Positions 54,811-63,777 of a DNA stretch of 64,000 bases are shown piece after piece. Both the position numbers and the translations under genes were made by a program. Within the stretch, counting starts at the first letter, position 1. Each line of letters opens with the position of its first letter. Source of the stretch: Listeria ivanovii subsp. londoniensis (GTDB lineage Bacteria; Bacillota; Bacilli; Lactobacillales; Listeriaceae); contig NZ_CP009576.1 in assembly GCF_000763495.1 (NCBI RefSeq), positions 1,126,001 through 1,190,000 on the forward strand. Reading direction: 5' to 3'. Under the pieces are notes generated by a model. The model was not told where the DNA came from, did no database searches, and was given only the letters and a program-made list of their open reading frames with translations.

Positions 54811-54870
54811 AACAACTACTAAGATTAGTAGTTGTTCGAAAAGCCAAAGTAGAAAGTTGCTTTGGCTTTT
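54811..54870. terminator. Double hairpin between dehydrogenase and patA
   Basis: The first hairpin AACAACTACTAA / TTAGTAGTTGTT lacks a T run; the second AAAAGCCAAAG / CTTTGGCTTTT (54839-54849 with 54860-54870) has one in both directions. Confidence 0.75.
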
Positions 54871-56014
54871 ATTTGCTTAAGAAAGCAGCCATTCGGTCCA
54901 ATGCTTCTGCTAGCTTATTAAAAGAAGTGGCATAAGAAAGTCGGAAATAACGGTCGCCTTTTTCTGAAAAAGCATTGCCTGGGACTACTGCAACTTTTGC
55001 TTCTTCTGCAAGCTTTACAGCCCAGTCAAAAGAATTTTCGGTAATCTCATCTGGCAGTTTTACGAAGAAATAAAAAGCGCCATCAGGTGGAACCACCGTG
55101 AATCCCATTTTTTCTAAACGATCTTGGGTGAAGTTTGCTCTAGTTTTATACTCGGTACGCATTTGAAAAGCATCATCCTTACCATTTGTGATGGCTTCTA
55201 AAGCTGCTTTTTGAGAAATAGAGCTCGCGCAAGTAACGGAATATTGATGGACTTTCAACATTTGTTTGGTGATTATTTCAGGTGCAAGCAGAAAACCAAT
55301 TCGCCAGCCAATCATCGCGTGAGATTTGGATAGGCCGTTAATCACGATTGTTTGTTCTCTAAGCATAGGAGCGATACTAACATGTTCTTCGTGATAGATT
55401 AATTCGCTATAGATTTCATCAGCAATAACAAAAATACCGGCTTCTCTTAAAACATTTGCTAAATTTACCAGTTCTTCTTTTGTTAAACTAACACCAGTTG
55501 GATTGGAAGGGTAGGGAATAATAAGTGCTTTTGTTTTAGGTGTAATATGGTTTTGTAATTGCATAGGCGTTAATTTGAAATTGGTTTCTGTTGTGTCTAT
55601 TTTTATCGGATGTGCTTTATTTAAAGTAATAAGTGGTTCATAACCAGGATAAATGGGGTCAGGTAAAATAACTTCATCACCTGGCTCAAGAATGGTTTGA
55701 AGTGCAACAGAGATAGCTTCTGTAGCGCCCACCGTGACGATAATTTCATTTGTATTGTATTCTAAGTTATATTTTTCTTGAAAATAAGTAGAGGCAGCAT
55801 CTAACAGTTCTGGCATACCGGCATTAGGAGTATAGTTGGTGAAATTATCCTGAATTGCTTGAATGGCAGCTTGTTTAACATGTTCTGGTGTTGGAAAATC
55901 AGGTTCACCAAGTGTCAAACGAATCATATCTGGTATACCAGCGACTCGTGTATTGAAAGCTCTGATACCACTTACTTGAATATCGTGTAATTCAGGTCGT
56001 ATCGATTTTGTCAT
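54869..56014 (-). CDS. patA: Class I/II PLP aminotransferase PatA-like
   Basis: This 381-residue fold-type I aminotransferase has the PLP Lys in VINGLSKSHAMIGWRIGFLLAPE, and LTLGEPDFPTPEHVK and IVTVGATEAISVAL earlier. It matches B. subtilis PatA in length and in position near the yku genes, where PatA is proposed to make N-acetyl-LL-2,6-diaminopimelate in the acetyl-DAP lysine pathway. The dapH and dapL genes of the same pathway are about 2.5 kb away on the other strand. The ATG at 56014 has AAAGGTG six bases ahead. Confidence 0.88.
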   Translation of the reverse strand: MTKSIRPELHDIQVSGIRAFNTRVAGIPDMIRLTLGEPDFPTPEHVKQAAIQAIQDNFTNYTPNAGMPELLDAASTYFQEKYNLEYNTNEIIVTVGATEAISVALQTILEPGDEVILPDPIYPGYEPLITLNKAHPIKIDTTETNFKLTPMQLQNHITPKTKALIIPYPSNPTGVSLTKEELVNLANVLREAGIFVIADEIYSELIYHEEHVSIAPMLREQTIVINGLSKSHAMIGWRIGFLLAPEIITKQMLKVHQYSVTCASSISQKAALEAITNGKDDAFQMRTEYKTRANFTQDRLEKMGFTVVPPDGAFYFFVKLPDEITENSFDWAVKLAEEAKVAVVPGNAFSEKGDRYFRLSYATSFNKLAEALDRMAAFLSK

Positions 56015-56176
56015 TTTTGTCACCTTTCTTTCGTAGAAAATCCCGGAAAGTTTAGCTGGGAGTAAGCTTCATAGTTTCATTCCATTATAGCCTAAAAAGT
56101 AAAAAAAGCAAAATATCTGAAAATATTACTAAAAAGACTTGCACTTTCATTTAGAATGCTATAAGATGTATTTAAT

Positions 56177-56193
56177 AATGATAATCATTTTCA
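56177..56193. promoter_or_regulatory. Fur-like box upstream of a small gene
   Basis: TGATAATCATTTTCA (56179-56193) matches the Fur 7-1-7 consensus TGATAATNATTATCA with one change, and AATGATAATCATT (56177-56189) is a near-perfect palindrome. A -35 TTGCAC (56139-56144) and -10 TATAAG (56160-56165, short 15-bp spacer) lie just upstream, so a bound repressor would sit over the transcription start. Confidence 0.6.
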
Positions 56194-56233
56194 TTTAAGA
56201 ATGATTGGCTGAAATCAGAAGGGGCCGATGGAT

Positions 56234-56455
56234 ATGACGAAACCAGGTAAATATGAAGCTCTCTTTTTCCCGACAAAAGACGGCTTGTTAAAAATACATG
56301 CATACGGCTTTAATCCTTGTGGTTCTTGGGGCGAGGTATTTGCGACAATAGGAGATCAAACGATTTGTGTAAAAGGATTTAATCGTCATAAAACCATTGT
56401 TCGTGCGACAAAAATGATTATTAGTACGACTGCCGACCGCAAAAATGAATTTTAA
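56234..56455 (+). CDS. Small conserved-looking protein of unknown function behind a Fur-like box
   Basis: This 73-residue protein (TKPGKYEALFFPTKDGLLKIHAYGFNPCGSWGEVFATIGDQ and a basic C-terminal half with RHKTIVRATKMI) is beta-rich by pattern and has a single pair of Cys (NPCGSW and TICVKG). I do not recognise the family. The ATG at 56234 is chosen because AGAAGGGG is nine bases ahead; an in-frame ATG two codons earlier is too close. A Fur-like box upstream suggests iron or metal control. Confidence 0.65.
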   Translation: MTKPGKYEALFFPTKDGLLKIHAYGFNPCGSWGEVFATIGDQTICVKGFNRHKTIVRATKMIISTTADRKNEF

Positions 56456-56757
56456 TTGTAAAAGACTAAAAAAAGGCAAAACTTTTTTTAGTCTTTTTTT
56501 AGGATTAAAAGTAAATAAAGCAGAACAAAAAGTGACTTTCTAGTTATATTAAAATAATTTCTTTTTCTGAATATTTCCAGAACCCTTGCGTTATACGTGC
56601 GGTATGCGATAAAATTTGGTAGTATAGTGAAAGAAATAAGATATGGCGAAAAAACCAGATTTGAGGAAATATGTGAAAAAGCATTGCCACGCCAGTAAAA
56701 CAGCAAGGTATGCCAATTTTTGCACGTCAGTTGGTGGATTTGAGAGGAGAGTGTAAT

Positions 56758-56991
56758 ATGTCTCAGTTATTGGGAATTATTCAACGTTTACATGCAATGC
56801 AAGAAGATGAGTCTGCTGAAACACAAGCAAGACGCTTTGAAAAGAACGGTACACCTGTGTGCGAAGTGAAGTTTTTTCAAGCTTCTAACTCATTTGAAGT
56901 AGAAATTTATGGCGACAATAGCAAATATCAGTTTGATGATATTGATATGACAGCTATCGAAATTTTTGAAACGTTACAAGAAAACGAATAA
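56758..56991 (+). CDS. ykuJ: YkuJ-like protein (DUF1797)
   Basis: This 77-residue protein starts SQLLGIIQRLHAMQEDESAETQARRFEKNGTPVCEVKFF and ends DDIDMTAIEIFETLQ, closely following B. subtilis YkuJ in length and pattern. The structure of that family is known but the function is not. The ATG at 56758 follows AGGAGAGTG; an upstream in-frame ATG lies at 56710. A terminator follows. Confidence 0.88.
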   Translation: MSQLLGIIQRLHAMQEDESAETQARRFEKNGTPVCEVKFFQASNSFEVEIYGDNSKYQFDDIDMTAIEIFETLQENE

Positions 56992-57028
56992 CATTGTAAG
57001 AAACAACATATCCTTGTTTTTTACATCG

Positions 57029-57058
57029 AAGCTGTGAAGCATTTTCACAGCTTTTTTT
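57029..57058 (+). terminator. Terminator of ykuJ
   Basis: Stem AAGCTGTGAA / TTCACAGCTT with a five-base loop and T run. Confidence 0.9.
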
Positions 57059-57201
57059 ATGTGAAAAATTAACTTTTAAACACTAAATGAAAGAAATTCC
57101 CCCAGATAGTATGATAGAATAGGAGATGGAAAAGTTTCGATTTATTATTTTAGTTGAAAGAAACTTCGAACATGAAAATATGAGGAAGAGGAAGATTCTA
57201 A

Positions 57202-57654
57202 ATGATCTCTAACAGATTTGGACAGTTTATTGATAACGAATTAGCTGATTCGATGATTTCTGCTGAAAAAGTAGCCCACGTACAGCTTGGTAATAATTTA
57301 GAACATGCATTGCTTGTTTTAACGAAATGTGGTTATTCGGTTATTCCAGTATTAGACTTTGAGTTTAAACTTCACGGATTAATAAGTGCCGCAATGATAA
57401 CAGATGCAATACTAGGGCTCGAGCGCATTGAATTTGAGCGTTTGGAAGAGCTAAAAGTAGAAGATGTTATGCAAACTGATTTTCCTGTGATTAAAGATTT
57501 CCTAAATAACGAAAGAATTGTTCACTTACTTGTTGATCATCCTTTTGTTTGTGTTATTGATAATGAGTTCCATTTTGAAGGGATTGTAACAAGACGAGTT
57601 GTCTTAAAGCAAGTCAATCGTTATATTCATTTACAGGTGGAGGAAAATAGATGA
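57202..57654 (+). CDS. cbpB: CBS-domain c-di-AMP-binding protein CbpB (YkuL/DarB)
   Basis: This 150-residue protein is a pair of CBS domains (about 25-70 and 85-140; for example GYSVIPVLDFEFKLHGLISAAMI and HPFVCVIDNEFHFEGIVTRR). In Listeria and Bacillus this protein binds c-di-AMP; in the unbound form it is known to stimulate the RelA (p)ppGpp synthetase. It overlaps ccpC by four bases, so the second-messenger sensor and a carbon regulator are made together. RelQ, a second alarmone synthetase, is also in this window. Confidence 0.92.
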   Translation: MISNRFGQFIDNELADSMISAEKVAHVQLGNNLEHALLVLTKCGYSVIPVLDFEFKLHGLISAAMITDAILGLERIEFERLEELKVEDVMQTDFPVIKDFLNNERIVHLLVDHPFVCVIDNEFHFEGIVTRRVVLKQVNRYIHLQVEENR

Positions 57655-58529
57655 TTGTAACGGAATATGAATTACTTGTTTGCTTAGCGGAAGAACTCAA
57701 TATGCGTAAAAGTGCAGAAAAACTTTTTTTAAGTCAACCAGCTTTATCGCAGCGTTTGCAGACAATTGAAAGCAGATGGAATACAAAGATTTTCATTCGC
57801 ACGCAAAAGGGGCTACTACTGACACCAGAGGGAGAAGCGATAGTCCGTCATGCTGCAAGTGTTATTGAGAGAGAACATACAATTCAAGAAAAACTAGAAG
57901 CAATGGAAGGGGTCGTGCGTGGAACCTTGCGAATTGCTTGTGCTAGTGTTGTGGCTCAAATGTGGCTTCCTCGTGTATTAAAAACATTCACTAGCACATA
58001 TCCAAATGTCCAAATTTCACTTGTAACAGGTTGGAGCAGCGAAGTAACACAGCAACTTGCGGCTGGAAATGTGCATATTGGCATCGTTCGTGGAAATTCT
58101 ACTTGGAAAAGTGTCCAAAAGCCACTTTTTAATGATAAATTAATTTTGGTAGATACAGAAATTACGAAAATTGAAGAGGTTTTCCAGACAAACAGACCTT
58201 TTGTACAGTTTCGAAGTGACTCTAACTACTATCAGGTGATTCAAGATTACTGGCAACGAAATTTCGGGAAAATGCCACGCCAGGCAATGTTAATGGATCA
58301 AATGGAAACATCCCGTCAAATGGCTCTTAATGGGATTGGCTTTGCTATTTTACCAGAAGTAACAATGTCAGGTTATTCCGATAAAATCAATAAAATACCA
58401 CTTATAGAAAAAGACGGATCGATTCTTAGCCGAGAAACTAATTTGCTGACATATGAACAATCGCTTGGCTTGCCACAAGTAAAAGCATTTTTAGAAATAA
58501 TAGATAAATTTCTTGAACAAGTGAAATAG
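57651..58529 (+). CDS. ccpC: LysR-family regulator CcpC
   Basis: This 292-residue regulator has the LysR N-terminal helix-turn-helix MRKSAEKLFLSQPALSQRLQTIESRWNTKIFIRTQKGLLLTPEGEAI and a substrate-binding domain (about 90-290). Its position after the ykuL-type gene identifies it as CcpC, which represses the citrate synthase/aconitase branch and responds to citrate in Bacillus and Listeria. The next gene, dapH, follows by 47 bp without a terminator. Confidence 0.9.
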   Translation: MIVTEYELLVCLAEELNMRKSAEKLFLSQPALSQRLQTIESRWNTKIFIRTQKGLLLTPEGEAIVRHAASVIEREHTIQEKLEAMEGVVRGTLRIACASVVAQMWLPRVLKTFTSTYPNVQISLVTGWSSEVTQQLAAGNVHIGIVRGNSTWKSVQKPLFNDKLILVDTEITKIEEVFQTNRPFVQFRSDSNYYQVIQDYWQRNFGKMPRQAMLMDQMETSRQMALNGIGFAILPEVTMSGYSDKINKIPLIEKDGSILSRETNLLTYEQSLGLPQVKAFLEIIDKFLEQVK

Positions 58530-58576
58530 CTATGGCAAAATAGAAATCAGAACGAATTGGAAGGAGACAATTATTC

Positions 58577-59287
58577 ATGAAACAAATGGATGCACATCAA
58601 ATTATTTCTTTTATTCAAAATAGCAAGAAAGCAACACCGGTCAAAGTATACCTTAAAGGGGACTTAGAAAAAATTACTTTTCCAGCGGATGTAAAAACAT
58701 TTATTACTGGAAATGCGGGAACGATTTTTGGAGAATGGGCGGTTGTTGAACCACTACTTGAAGCAAATAAAGCGAATATTGAAGATTACGTGATTGAAAA
58801 TGATCGTCGTAATTCTGCTATTCCACTATTAGATATGAAAAATATCAATGCTCGAATTGAACCAGGTGCCGTCATTCGCGATCAAGTAACGATTGGCGAC
58901 AACGCAGTTATTATGATGGGAGCAAGCATTAATATCGGTTCTGTTATTGGCGATGGTACAATGATTGATATGAATGTAGTCCTTGGAGGTCGGGCAACGG
59001 TTGGAAGAAATTGCCATATTGGTGCTGGATCAGTACTTGCTGGTGTAGTAGAGCCACCATCCGCACAACCTGTCATTGTAGAAGATAATGTTGTTATTGG
59101 CGCGAATGTGGTTGTTTTAGAAGGCGTGCGTATCGGAGAAGGTGCTGTTGTTGCTGCTGGAGCGATTGTTACAAAAGATGTAGCTCCTGGTACCGTCGTT
59201 GCTGGAATCCCGGCTCGCGAACTAAAAAAACTAGATGCAAAAACAGCGTCTAAAACAGAAATCATGCAAGAACTTCGTCAACTTTAA
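58577..59287 (+). CDS. dapH: Tetrahydrodipicolinate N-acetyltransferase
   Basis: This 236-residue trimeric acyltransferase has an alpha/beta N-terminal part and a left-handed parallel beta-helix made of hexapeptide repeats ([36 protein letters not shown] onward). It acetylates tetrahydrodipicolinate in the acetyl branch of lysine/DAP synthesis, needed for peptidoglycan. The length and ends match B. subtilis DapH (also called DapD/YkuQ). dapL follows. Confidence 0.94.
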   Translation: MKQMDAHQIISFIQNSKKATPVKVYLKGDLEKITFPADVKTFITGNAGTIFGEWAVVEPLLEANKANIEDYVIENDRRNSAIPLLDMKNINARIEPGAVIRDQVTIGDNAVIMMGASINIGSVIGDGTMIDMNVVLGGRATVGRNCHIGAGSVLAGVVEPPSAQPVIVEDNVVIGANVVVLEGVRIGEGAVVAAGAIVTKDVAPGTVVAGIPARELKKLDAKTASKTEIMQELRQL

Positions 59288-59350
59288 AAAATGAAAGGAA
59301 ACTGTTTCGTCTTTTGGCGGAGCAGTCCTTTTTTAAAAGGAGAGAGAAAC

Positions 59351-60469
59351 GTGGACTTAAATCAATTTATTTCGATTCGCCGTGAGTTGCATCAAATTCC
59401 AGAAACTGGTTACAAAGAATGGAAAACGCAAGCTTATTTACTTGATTATATAAATAAATTACCAAGTGAGTATTTGGAAGTGAAGAAATGGCGTACTGGT
59501 CTATTAGTTCGAGTGAAGGGATCGAGTCCAACGAAAACAATTGGTTACCGTACGGATATTGATGCTTTACCGATTACCGAAGAAACTGGGTTAGCTTTTG
59601 AGTCAAAGCATGCGGGCAATATGCATGCTTGTGGACATGATTTACATATGAGTATTGCGCTTGGCGTATTAACACATTTTGCAAGTAATCCAGCAAAAGA
59701 TAATTTGTTATTTGTGTTCCAACCAGCAGAAGAAGGACCAGGAGGAGCTAAGCCCATTATGGAAAGCGCTGAGTTTTCTGAATGGCTTCCAGATTCAATT
59801 TATGGGTTGCACATTGCACCGGAATATAAAGTCGGTCAAATTGCCATTAAACCTGGGCTATTATTCGCGAATACATCTGAACTATTCATTTCTTTTAAAG
59901 GAAAAGGTGGTCACGCAGCATATCCGCATTTAGCTAATGATATGGTAGTTGCAGCAAGTGCTTTTGTAGGTCAAATGCAAACGATTATTAGCCGAAATAT
60001 CGATCCAATGGATAGTGCTGTCATTACTATTGGTAGGATTCATGGGGGTGAAATTCAAAATGTTATCGCAGAAACAGCCTTTTTAGATGGAACAATCCGA
60101 ACGCTTTCACCAGAAACAATGGAAATCGTTTGGGCTCGTTTAAAACAATTAGCGAAAGGCTGGGAAGAAGCTTATCAATGCGAAGTTACTTTTCATGCAG
60201 GTTCTGACTACTATCAAGTGGATAACGATCCAGCACAAACAGCGGAATTTATTGACTTTTTAAAAGAAAGCTATCCAGAGAGCTATGTACCAGCAAAATC
60301 AGCGATGACAGGAGAAGACTTCGGTTACTTTTTATCAGAAATTAAAGGCTTTATGTTTTGGTTAGGTGTTGATTCAGAGTATAGCCTGCATCATGCAAAA
60401 TTAAATCCAAAAGAAGAGGCCATTCCATTTGCCATTGATGTATTAATCCATTTTTTAGAAAGTAAGTAA
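59351..60469 (+). CDS. dapL: N-acetyldiaminopimelate deacetylase
   Basis: This 372-residue M20-family metallopeptidase has the motifs [32 protein letters not shown] (metal ligands), [13 protein letters not shown] (metal and catalytic Glu), [11 protein letters not shown] and the late [12 protein letters not shown]. It removes acetate from N-acetyl-LL-DAP. The GTG start at 59351 has AAAGGAGAGAG ahead; the in-frame frame extending to 59291 would add 20 unlikely residues. It is last in a cbpB-ccpC-dapH-dapL run. Confidence 0.93.
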   Translation: MDLNQFISIRRELHQIPETGYKEWKTQAYLLDYINKLPSEYLEVKKWRTGLLVRVKGSSPTKTIGYRTDIDALPITEETGLAFESKHAGNMHACGHDLHMSIALGVLTHFASNPAKDNLLFVFQPAEEGPGGAKPIMESAEFSEWLPDSIYGLHIAPEYKVGQIAIKPGLLFANTSELFISFKGKGGHAAYPHLANDMVVAASAFVGQMQTIISRNIDPMDSAVITIGRIHGGEIQNVIAETAFLDGTIRTLSPETMEIVWARLKQLAKGWEEAYQCEVTFHAGSDYYQVDNDPAQTAEFIDFLKESYPESYVPAKSAMTGEDFGYFLSEIKGFMFWLGVDSEYSLHHAKLNPKEEAIPFAIDVLIHFLESK

Positions 60470-60515
60470 AAAAGACGTAAATTCGCTCACTCATTGAACG
60501 AATTTACGTCTTTTT
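60468..60515. terminator. Bidirectional terminator between dapL and ykuT
   Basis: Stem AAAAAGACGTAAATTCG / CGAATTTACGTCTTTTT with a 14-base loop, working in both directions. Confidence 0.9.
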
Positions 60516-61395
60516 AATTGTTGTTCGGTCCAAAGGTGCTTACAAAGCTTAAAGGTAGTTCGATTTTGTTCTCTGTCAATGCTTCACGGATATCTTTTAG
60601 TAAGTCACGCTGAACGGAATATTGTTCGCCGTTTACCGCTTTACCAACTACTCGAATAACCATATTAGTTGCATCGATGTTTTGTACACCAAGTACAATA
60701 GGAGGTTCGACAATATTTTTGTTTTCTTTAGCCGCTTTTGTACAAACTTGATTGATGATTGCCATCGCTTTTTCTGGATCTTCGGTTGGACTAATTTGAA
60801 TGTCCACCATTACGCGCATGTTACCGCGTGAATGATTACTAACAACCATTATTTGCCTGTTAGGAATAAAATGAAGTGTTCCGTCAAAATCGCGTACCTG
60901 CGTTGTTCTAAGTCCGAGTGCTTCTACTGTTCCATTGACTAAGCCAATTGTAATCGTATCTCCAACATCAAGTTGGCGTTCGAGCAAAATAAAAAATCCA
61001 GTCACAACATCGCTCACAAGCCCTTGTGCTCCGAAAGCAATCGCTAAACTCGCAACCCCAGCACTGGCGATAATGGCCGTGACATCCATGAAGTTCTGTA
61101 ATAATAAAATCGCAAAAGTGAAAAATAATACATAGCCATAAAAATTAGTAATTAAACTTTCTAAAGTATCAGCACGGCCAGCTGATACGGCTTGTTGTTG
61201 ACGGTACTTACGAAAGAAACTACGAATTATTTTATTTCCCACCACTCGAAAGACAAAATAAAGAACGATTAAGATAGCAATTTTTATTCCAACCGAAATA
61301 ATATGATTCCAGAATTTGTCCCAATCAATTGAATGGAACCACTGCTTTAGTAAATTCATCTTCTGGTCCACATCCTTTGAAAGTTCTCCATCCAT
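60514..61395 (-). CDS. ykuT: Small-conductance mechanosensitive channel (MscS family, YkuT-like)
   Basis: This protein of about 293 residues has two to three N-terminal membrane helices, the pore-lining helix and beta domain of MscS (ASAGVASLAIAFGAQGLVSDVVTGFFILLERQLDVGDTITIG and VEALGLRTTQVRDFDGTLHFIPNRQI), and a C-terminal cytoplasmic vestibule. It opens under membrane tension on osmotic downshock. The ATG at 61395 has AAGGGGTG six bases ahead; a GTG three codons upstream overlaps that site. It is divergent from the gbu betaine transporter, so two opposite osmotic responses share the gap. Confidence 0.9.
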   Translation of the reverse strand: MDGELSKDVDQKMNLLKQWFHSIDWDKFWNHIISVGIKIAILIVLYFVFRVVGNKIIRSFFRKYRQQQAVSAGRADTLESLITNFYGYVLFFTFAILLLQNFMDVTAIIASAGVASLAIAFGAQGLVSDVVTGFFILLERQLDVGDTITIGLVNGTVEALGLRTTQVRDFDGTLHFIPNRQIMVVSNHSRGNMRVMVDIQISPTEDPEKAMAIINQVCTKAAKENKNIVEPPIVLGVQNIDATNMVIRVVGKAVNGEQYSVQRDLLKDIREALTENKIELPLSFVSTFGPNNN

Positions 61396-61729
61396 TTCAT
61401 TCACCCCTTCCTAATGAAATGTCCTTTTCTATTCTAACAAATATTCCATAAAAATGCTTATATCAAAAATAATTTTTCCACAAAAAAGGTGTCTTTTCCT
61501 TTGGCTTTTCTACTTTTTTTCAAAAAAATTAAAAAAACTGTTACCCACTCTTGTAGTATGATGGAGGCGCTCTCAAAAATGTGTGAAACAAGCAAAATCA
61601 GACTTTATGATGTGAAACTAAGTCGAAACTTGTGTACAATGGTTTATGTTATTGCTTTTTTTAAAAGTGATTTGGGCCATGTTTTTGCCTAGTAAATAAT
61701 TAAATCTAAAACAGAAAGGGGATTTTATT
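61396..61729. other. Divergent regulatory gap between ykuT and gbuA
   Basis: These 334 bases hold no gene that I can support; a 67-codon open frame (61489-61692) has no ribosome site or family. The gap must contain promoters for ykuT and gbu. In L. monocytogenes gbu has a SigA and a SigB promoter (established), but I could not place either one with confidence by eye. Confidence 0.4.
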
Positions 61730-62923
61730 TTGAGTAAGATTGAAGTAGAAGAGCTAACGAAAATTTTTGGAAAAAAAGCTTCCAAAGCATCTTCTTTACT
61801 TTCTCAGGGAAAATCAAAAACAGATATTTTAAAGGAAACAGGGGCGACCATTGGTGTCAATAAAGCCAGTTTTAGCGTAGAAGAAGGAGAAATTTTCGTT
61901 ATTATGGGGCTTTCTGGTAGTGGGAAGTCTACGTTAGTGCGATTATTGAACCGTTTAATTGAGCCAACGAGCGGGAAAATTTGGCTAGACGGCAAAGAAT
62001 TATCAAGTTTAAATAAAAAGGAACTTCTGGAAGTGCGAAGAAAAAGTATGAGTATGGTTTTCCAGAATTTCGGACTATTTCCGAATAGAACCATTAATCG
62101 CAATGTCGAATATGGTTTAGAAATTCAAGGACTAAATAAAGAAGAACGCGAGAAAAAAGCGGCAGAATCACTTGTTTTAGTAGGTCTGGCAGGTTACGGG
62201 GACCAATATCCTTCGCAACTTTCTGGTGGGATGCAGCAACGTGTTGGACTTGCTCGAGCACTCGCTAATAATCCGGACATTTTACTGATGGATGAGGCTT
62301 TTTCAGCACTTGACCCACTTAACCGGAAAGATATGCAAGATCAACTGCTAGACTTACAAGATAAAATGAAAAAAACAATTATCTTTATTACCCATGATTT
62401 AGATGAAGCCCTTCGTATTGGTGATCATATTATGATTATGCGCGATGGTTCTGTCGTTCAAACTGGTTCTCCGGAAGATATTTTAGCCCACCCGGCAAAT
62501 GAATATGTGGAAAAATTCATTGAAGATGTAGATCGTTCGAAAGTTTATACTGCAAGCAATGTCATGATCCGTCCAGAAATCGTTAATTTTGAAAAAGATG
62601 GTCCACGTGTTGCGCTTAAACGGATGCGTGAAGCTGGGACTTCGAGTGTATTTGTTGTAAAACGCAATCGCGAATTAGTCGGAATTGTCCATGCTGCAGA
62701 AGTATCTAAACTGGTTAAAGAAAACATTACTTCACTCGAGTCGGCTTTACACCGAGATGTTCCAACTACCGGACTAGATACGCCACTTGCAGAAATTATG
62801 GACACCATCTCTACAACAACAATTCCGATTGCTGTAACAGAAGATGGGAAATTAAAAGGAATTATTATACGTGGATCAGTTCTGGCCGCGCTTTCTGGAA
62901 ATGAGGTGAACGTTAATGCCTAA
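61730..62923 (+). CDS. gbuA: Glycine betaine ABC transporter ATPase GbuA
   Basis: This 397-residue ATPase of the ProV/OpuAA class has Walker A GLSGSGKSTLVRLLNRL, signature LSGGMQQRVGLARAL, Walker B ILLMDEAFSALDPLNR, and two C-terminal CBS domains (about 275-395: RVALKRMREAGTSSVFVVKRNRELVGIVHAAE and IPIAVTEDGKLKGIIIRG). The CBS pair is the ionic-strength sensor known in this family. The start is TTG at 61730 behind GAAAGGGG. It overlaps gbuB by eight bases. Confidence 0.95.
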   Translation: MSKIEVEELTKIFGKKASKASSLLSQGKSKTDILKETGATIGVNKASFSVEEGEIFVIMGLSGSGKSTLVRLLNRLIEPTSGKIWLDGKELSSLNKKELLEVRRKSMSMVFQNFGLFPNRTINRNVEYGLEIQGLNKEEREKKAAESLVLVGLAGYGDQYPSQLSGGMQQRVGLARALANNPDILLMDEAFSALDPLNRKDMQDQLLDLQDKMKKTIIFITHDLDEALRIGDHIMIMRDGSVVQTGSPEDILAHPANEYVEKFIEDVDRSKVYTASNVMIRPEIVNFEKDGPRVALKRMREAGTSSVFVVKRNRELVGIVHAAEVSKLVKENITSLESALHRDVPTTGLDTPLAEIMDTISTTTIPIAVTEDGKLKGIIIRGSVLAALSGNEVNVNA

Positions 62924-63764
62924 TATTCCAACAATTCCATTAGCTGATTGGATTGATAAATTGGTTGATGGCTTGACGCAGTTTGAAGCATTTTTTAATG
63001 TGATTACAAATATTATTGGTGGCATTGTTGATGCATTCCAATGGGTATTTGATTTAGTTCCACCATGGTTATTCATTATTCTCTTAGTTGCAGGAACTTT
63101 CTGGGTTAACCGTAAAGGCAAAAAATGGGGATTAATTACCTTTGAGGTTGTCGGGTTGTTACTTATTTGGAACTTAGACTTCTGGCGAGATATGACGCAA
63201 ACATTAACACTTGTATTAACAAGTAGTTTAATTGCGCTTGTTATCGGTGTGCCGCTTGGAATTTGGATGGCAAAAAGTAATGTTGTTGAAAGCATCTTTA
63301 AACCAGTACTCGATTTCATGCAAACAATGCCAGCCTTTGTATACTTAATTCCTGCTGTAGCATTTTTTGGAATCGGAATGGTCCCAGGGGTTGTAGCCTC
63401 AGTAATTTTCGCTATGCCACCAACTGTTCGGATGACAAACCTTGGTATTCGCCAAGTGTCCACTGAGCTTGTTGAGGCTGCAGATTCTTTTGGTTCCACT
63501 CCTTGGCAAAAACTATGGAAAGTGCAATTACCAATGGCAAAATCAACAATGATGGCTGGGATTAACCAAAGTATCATGTTGGCTCTTTCGATGGTCGTTA
63601 TTGCTTCGATGATTGGAGCAATGGGGCTAGGAACACGCGTATACTTCGCAGTAGGACGTAATGATGCAGGTGGCGGATTTGTAGCTGGGATTGCGATTGT
63701 TATCGTCGCAATCATTCTTGACCGCCTAACACAAGCCTTTAATAAAAAAGCGAAATCTGAGTAA
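62916..63764 (+). CDS. gbuB: Glycine betaine ABC transporter permease GbuB
   Basis: This 282-residue permease has an N-terminal amphipathic region, about seven membrane helices, and the EAA loop EAADSFGSTPWQKLWKVQLPMAKSTMMAG that contacts GbuA. It belongs to the ProW/OpuAB class. GbuABC takes up glycine betaine and gives salt and cold tolerance in Listeria. gbuC starts 13 bp after its stop. Confidence 0.95.
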   Translation: MPNIPTIPLADWIDKLVDGLTQFEAFFNVITNIIGGIVDAFQWVFDLVPPWLFIILLVAGTFWVNRKGKKWGLITFEVVGLLLIWNLDFWRDMTQTLTLVLTSSLIALVIGVPLGIWMAKSNVVESIFKPVLDFMQTMPAFVYLIPAVAFFGIGMVPGVVASVIFAMPPTVRMTNLGIRQVSTELVEAADSFGSTPWQKLWKVQLPMAKSTMMAGINQSIMLALSMVVIASMIGAMGLGTRVYFAVGRNDAGGGFVAGIAIVIVAIILDRLTQAFNKKAKSE

Positions 63765-63777
63765 GGAGGAGAAACGT

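Noticed and set aside
58882-59265. 127-codon open frame opposite dapH
   Set aside because: The repeated Thr/Pro/Ser composition is the antisense of hexapeptide repeats, not a real protein.
61489-61692. 67-codon open frame upstream of gbuA
   Set aside because: No good ribosome site, poor composition, and it fills a region expected to hold promoters.
61396-61729. SigB promoter of gbu
   Set aside because: Expected from the literature, but no GTTT with correctly spaced GGGTAT was found by eye, so no position is claimed.
62876-63715. 279-codon open frame on the minus strand opposite gbuB
   Set aside because: It is the mirror of a strongly supported permease gene; its composition (Ile, Thr, Pro, Ala rich) is what antisense of membrane-protein codons gives, and there is no ribosome site or recognisable domain.
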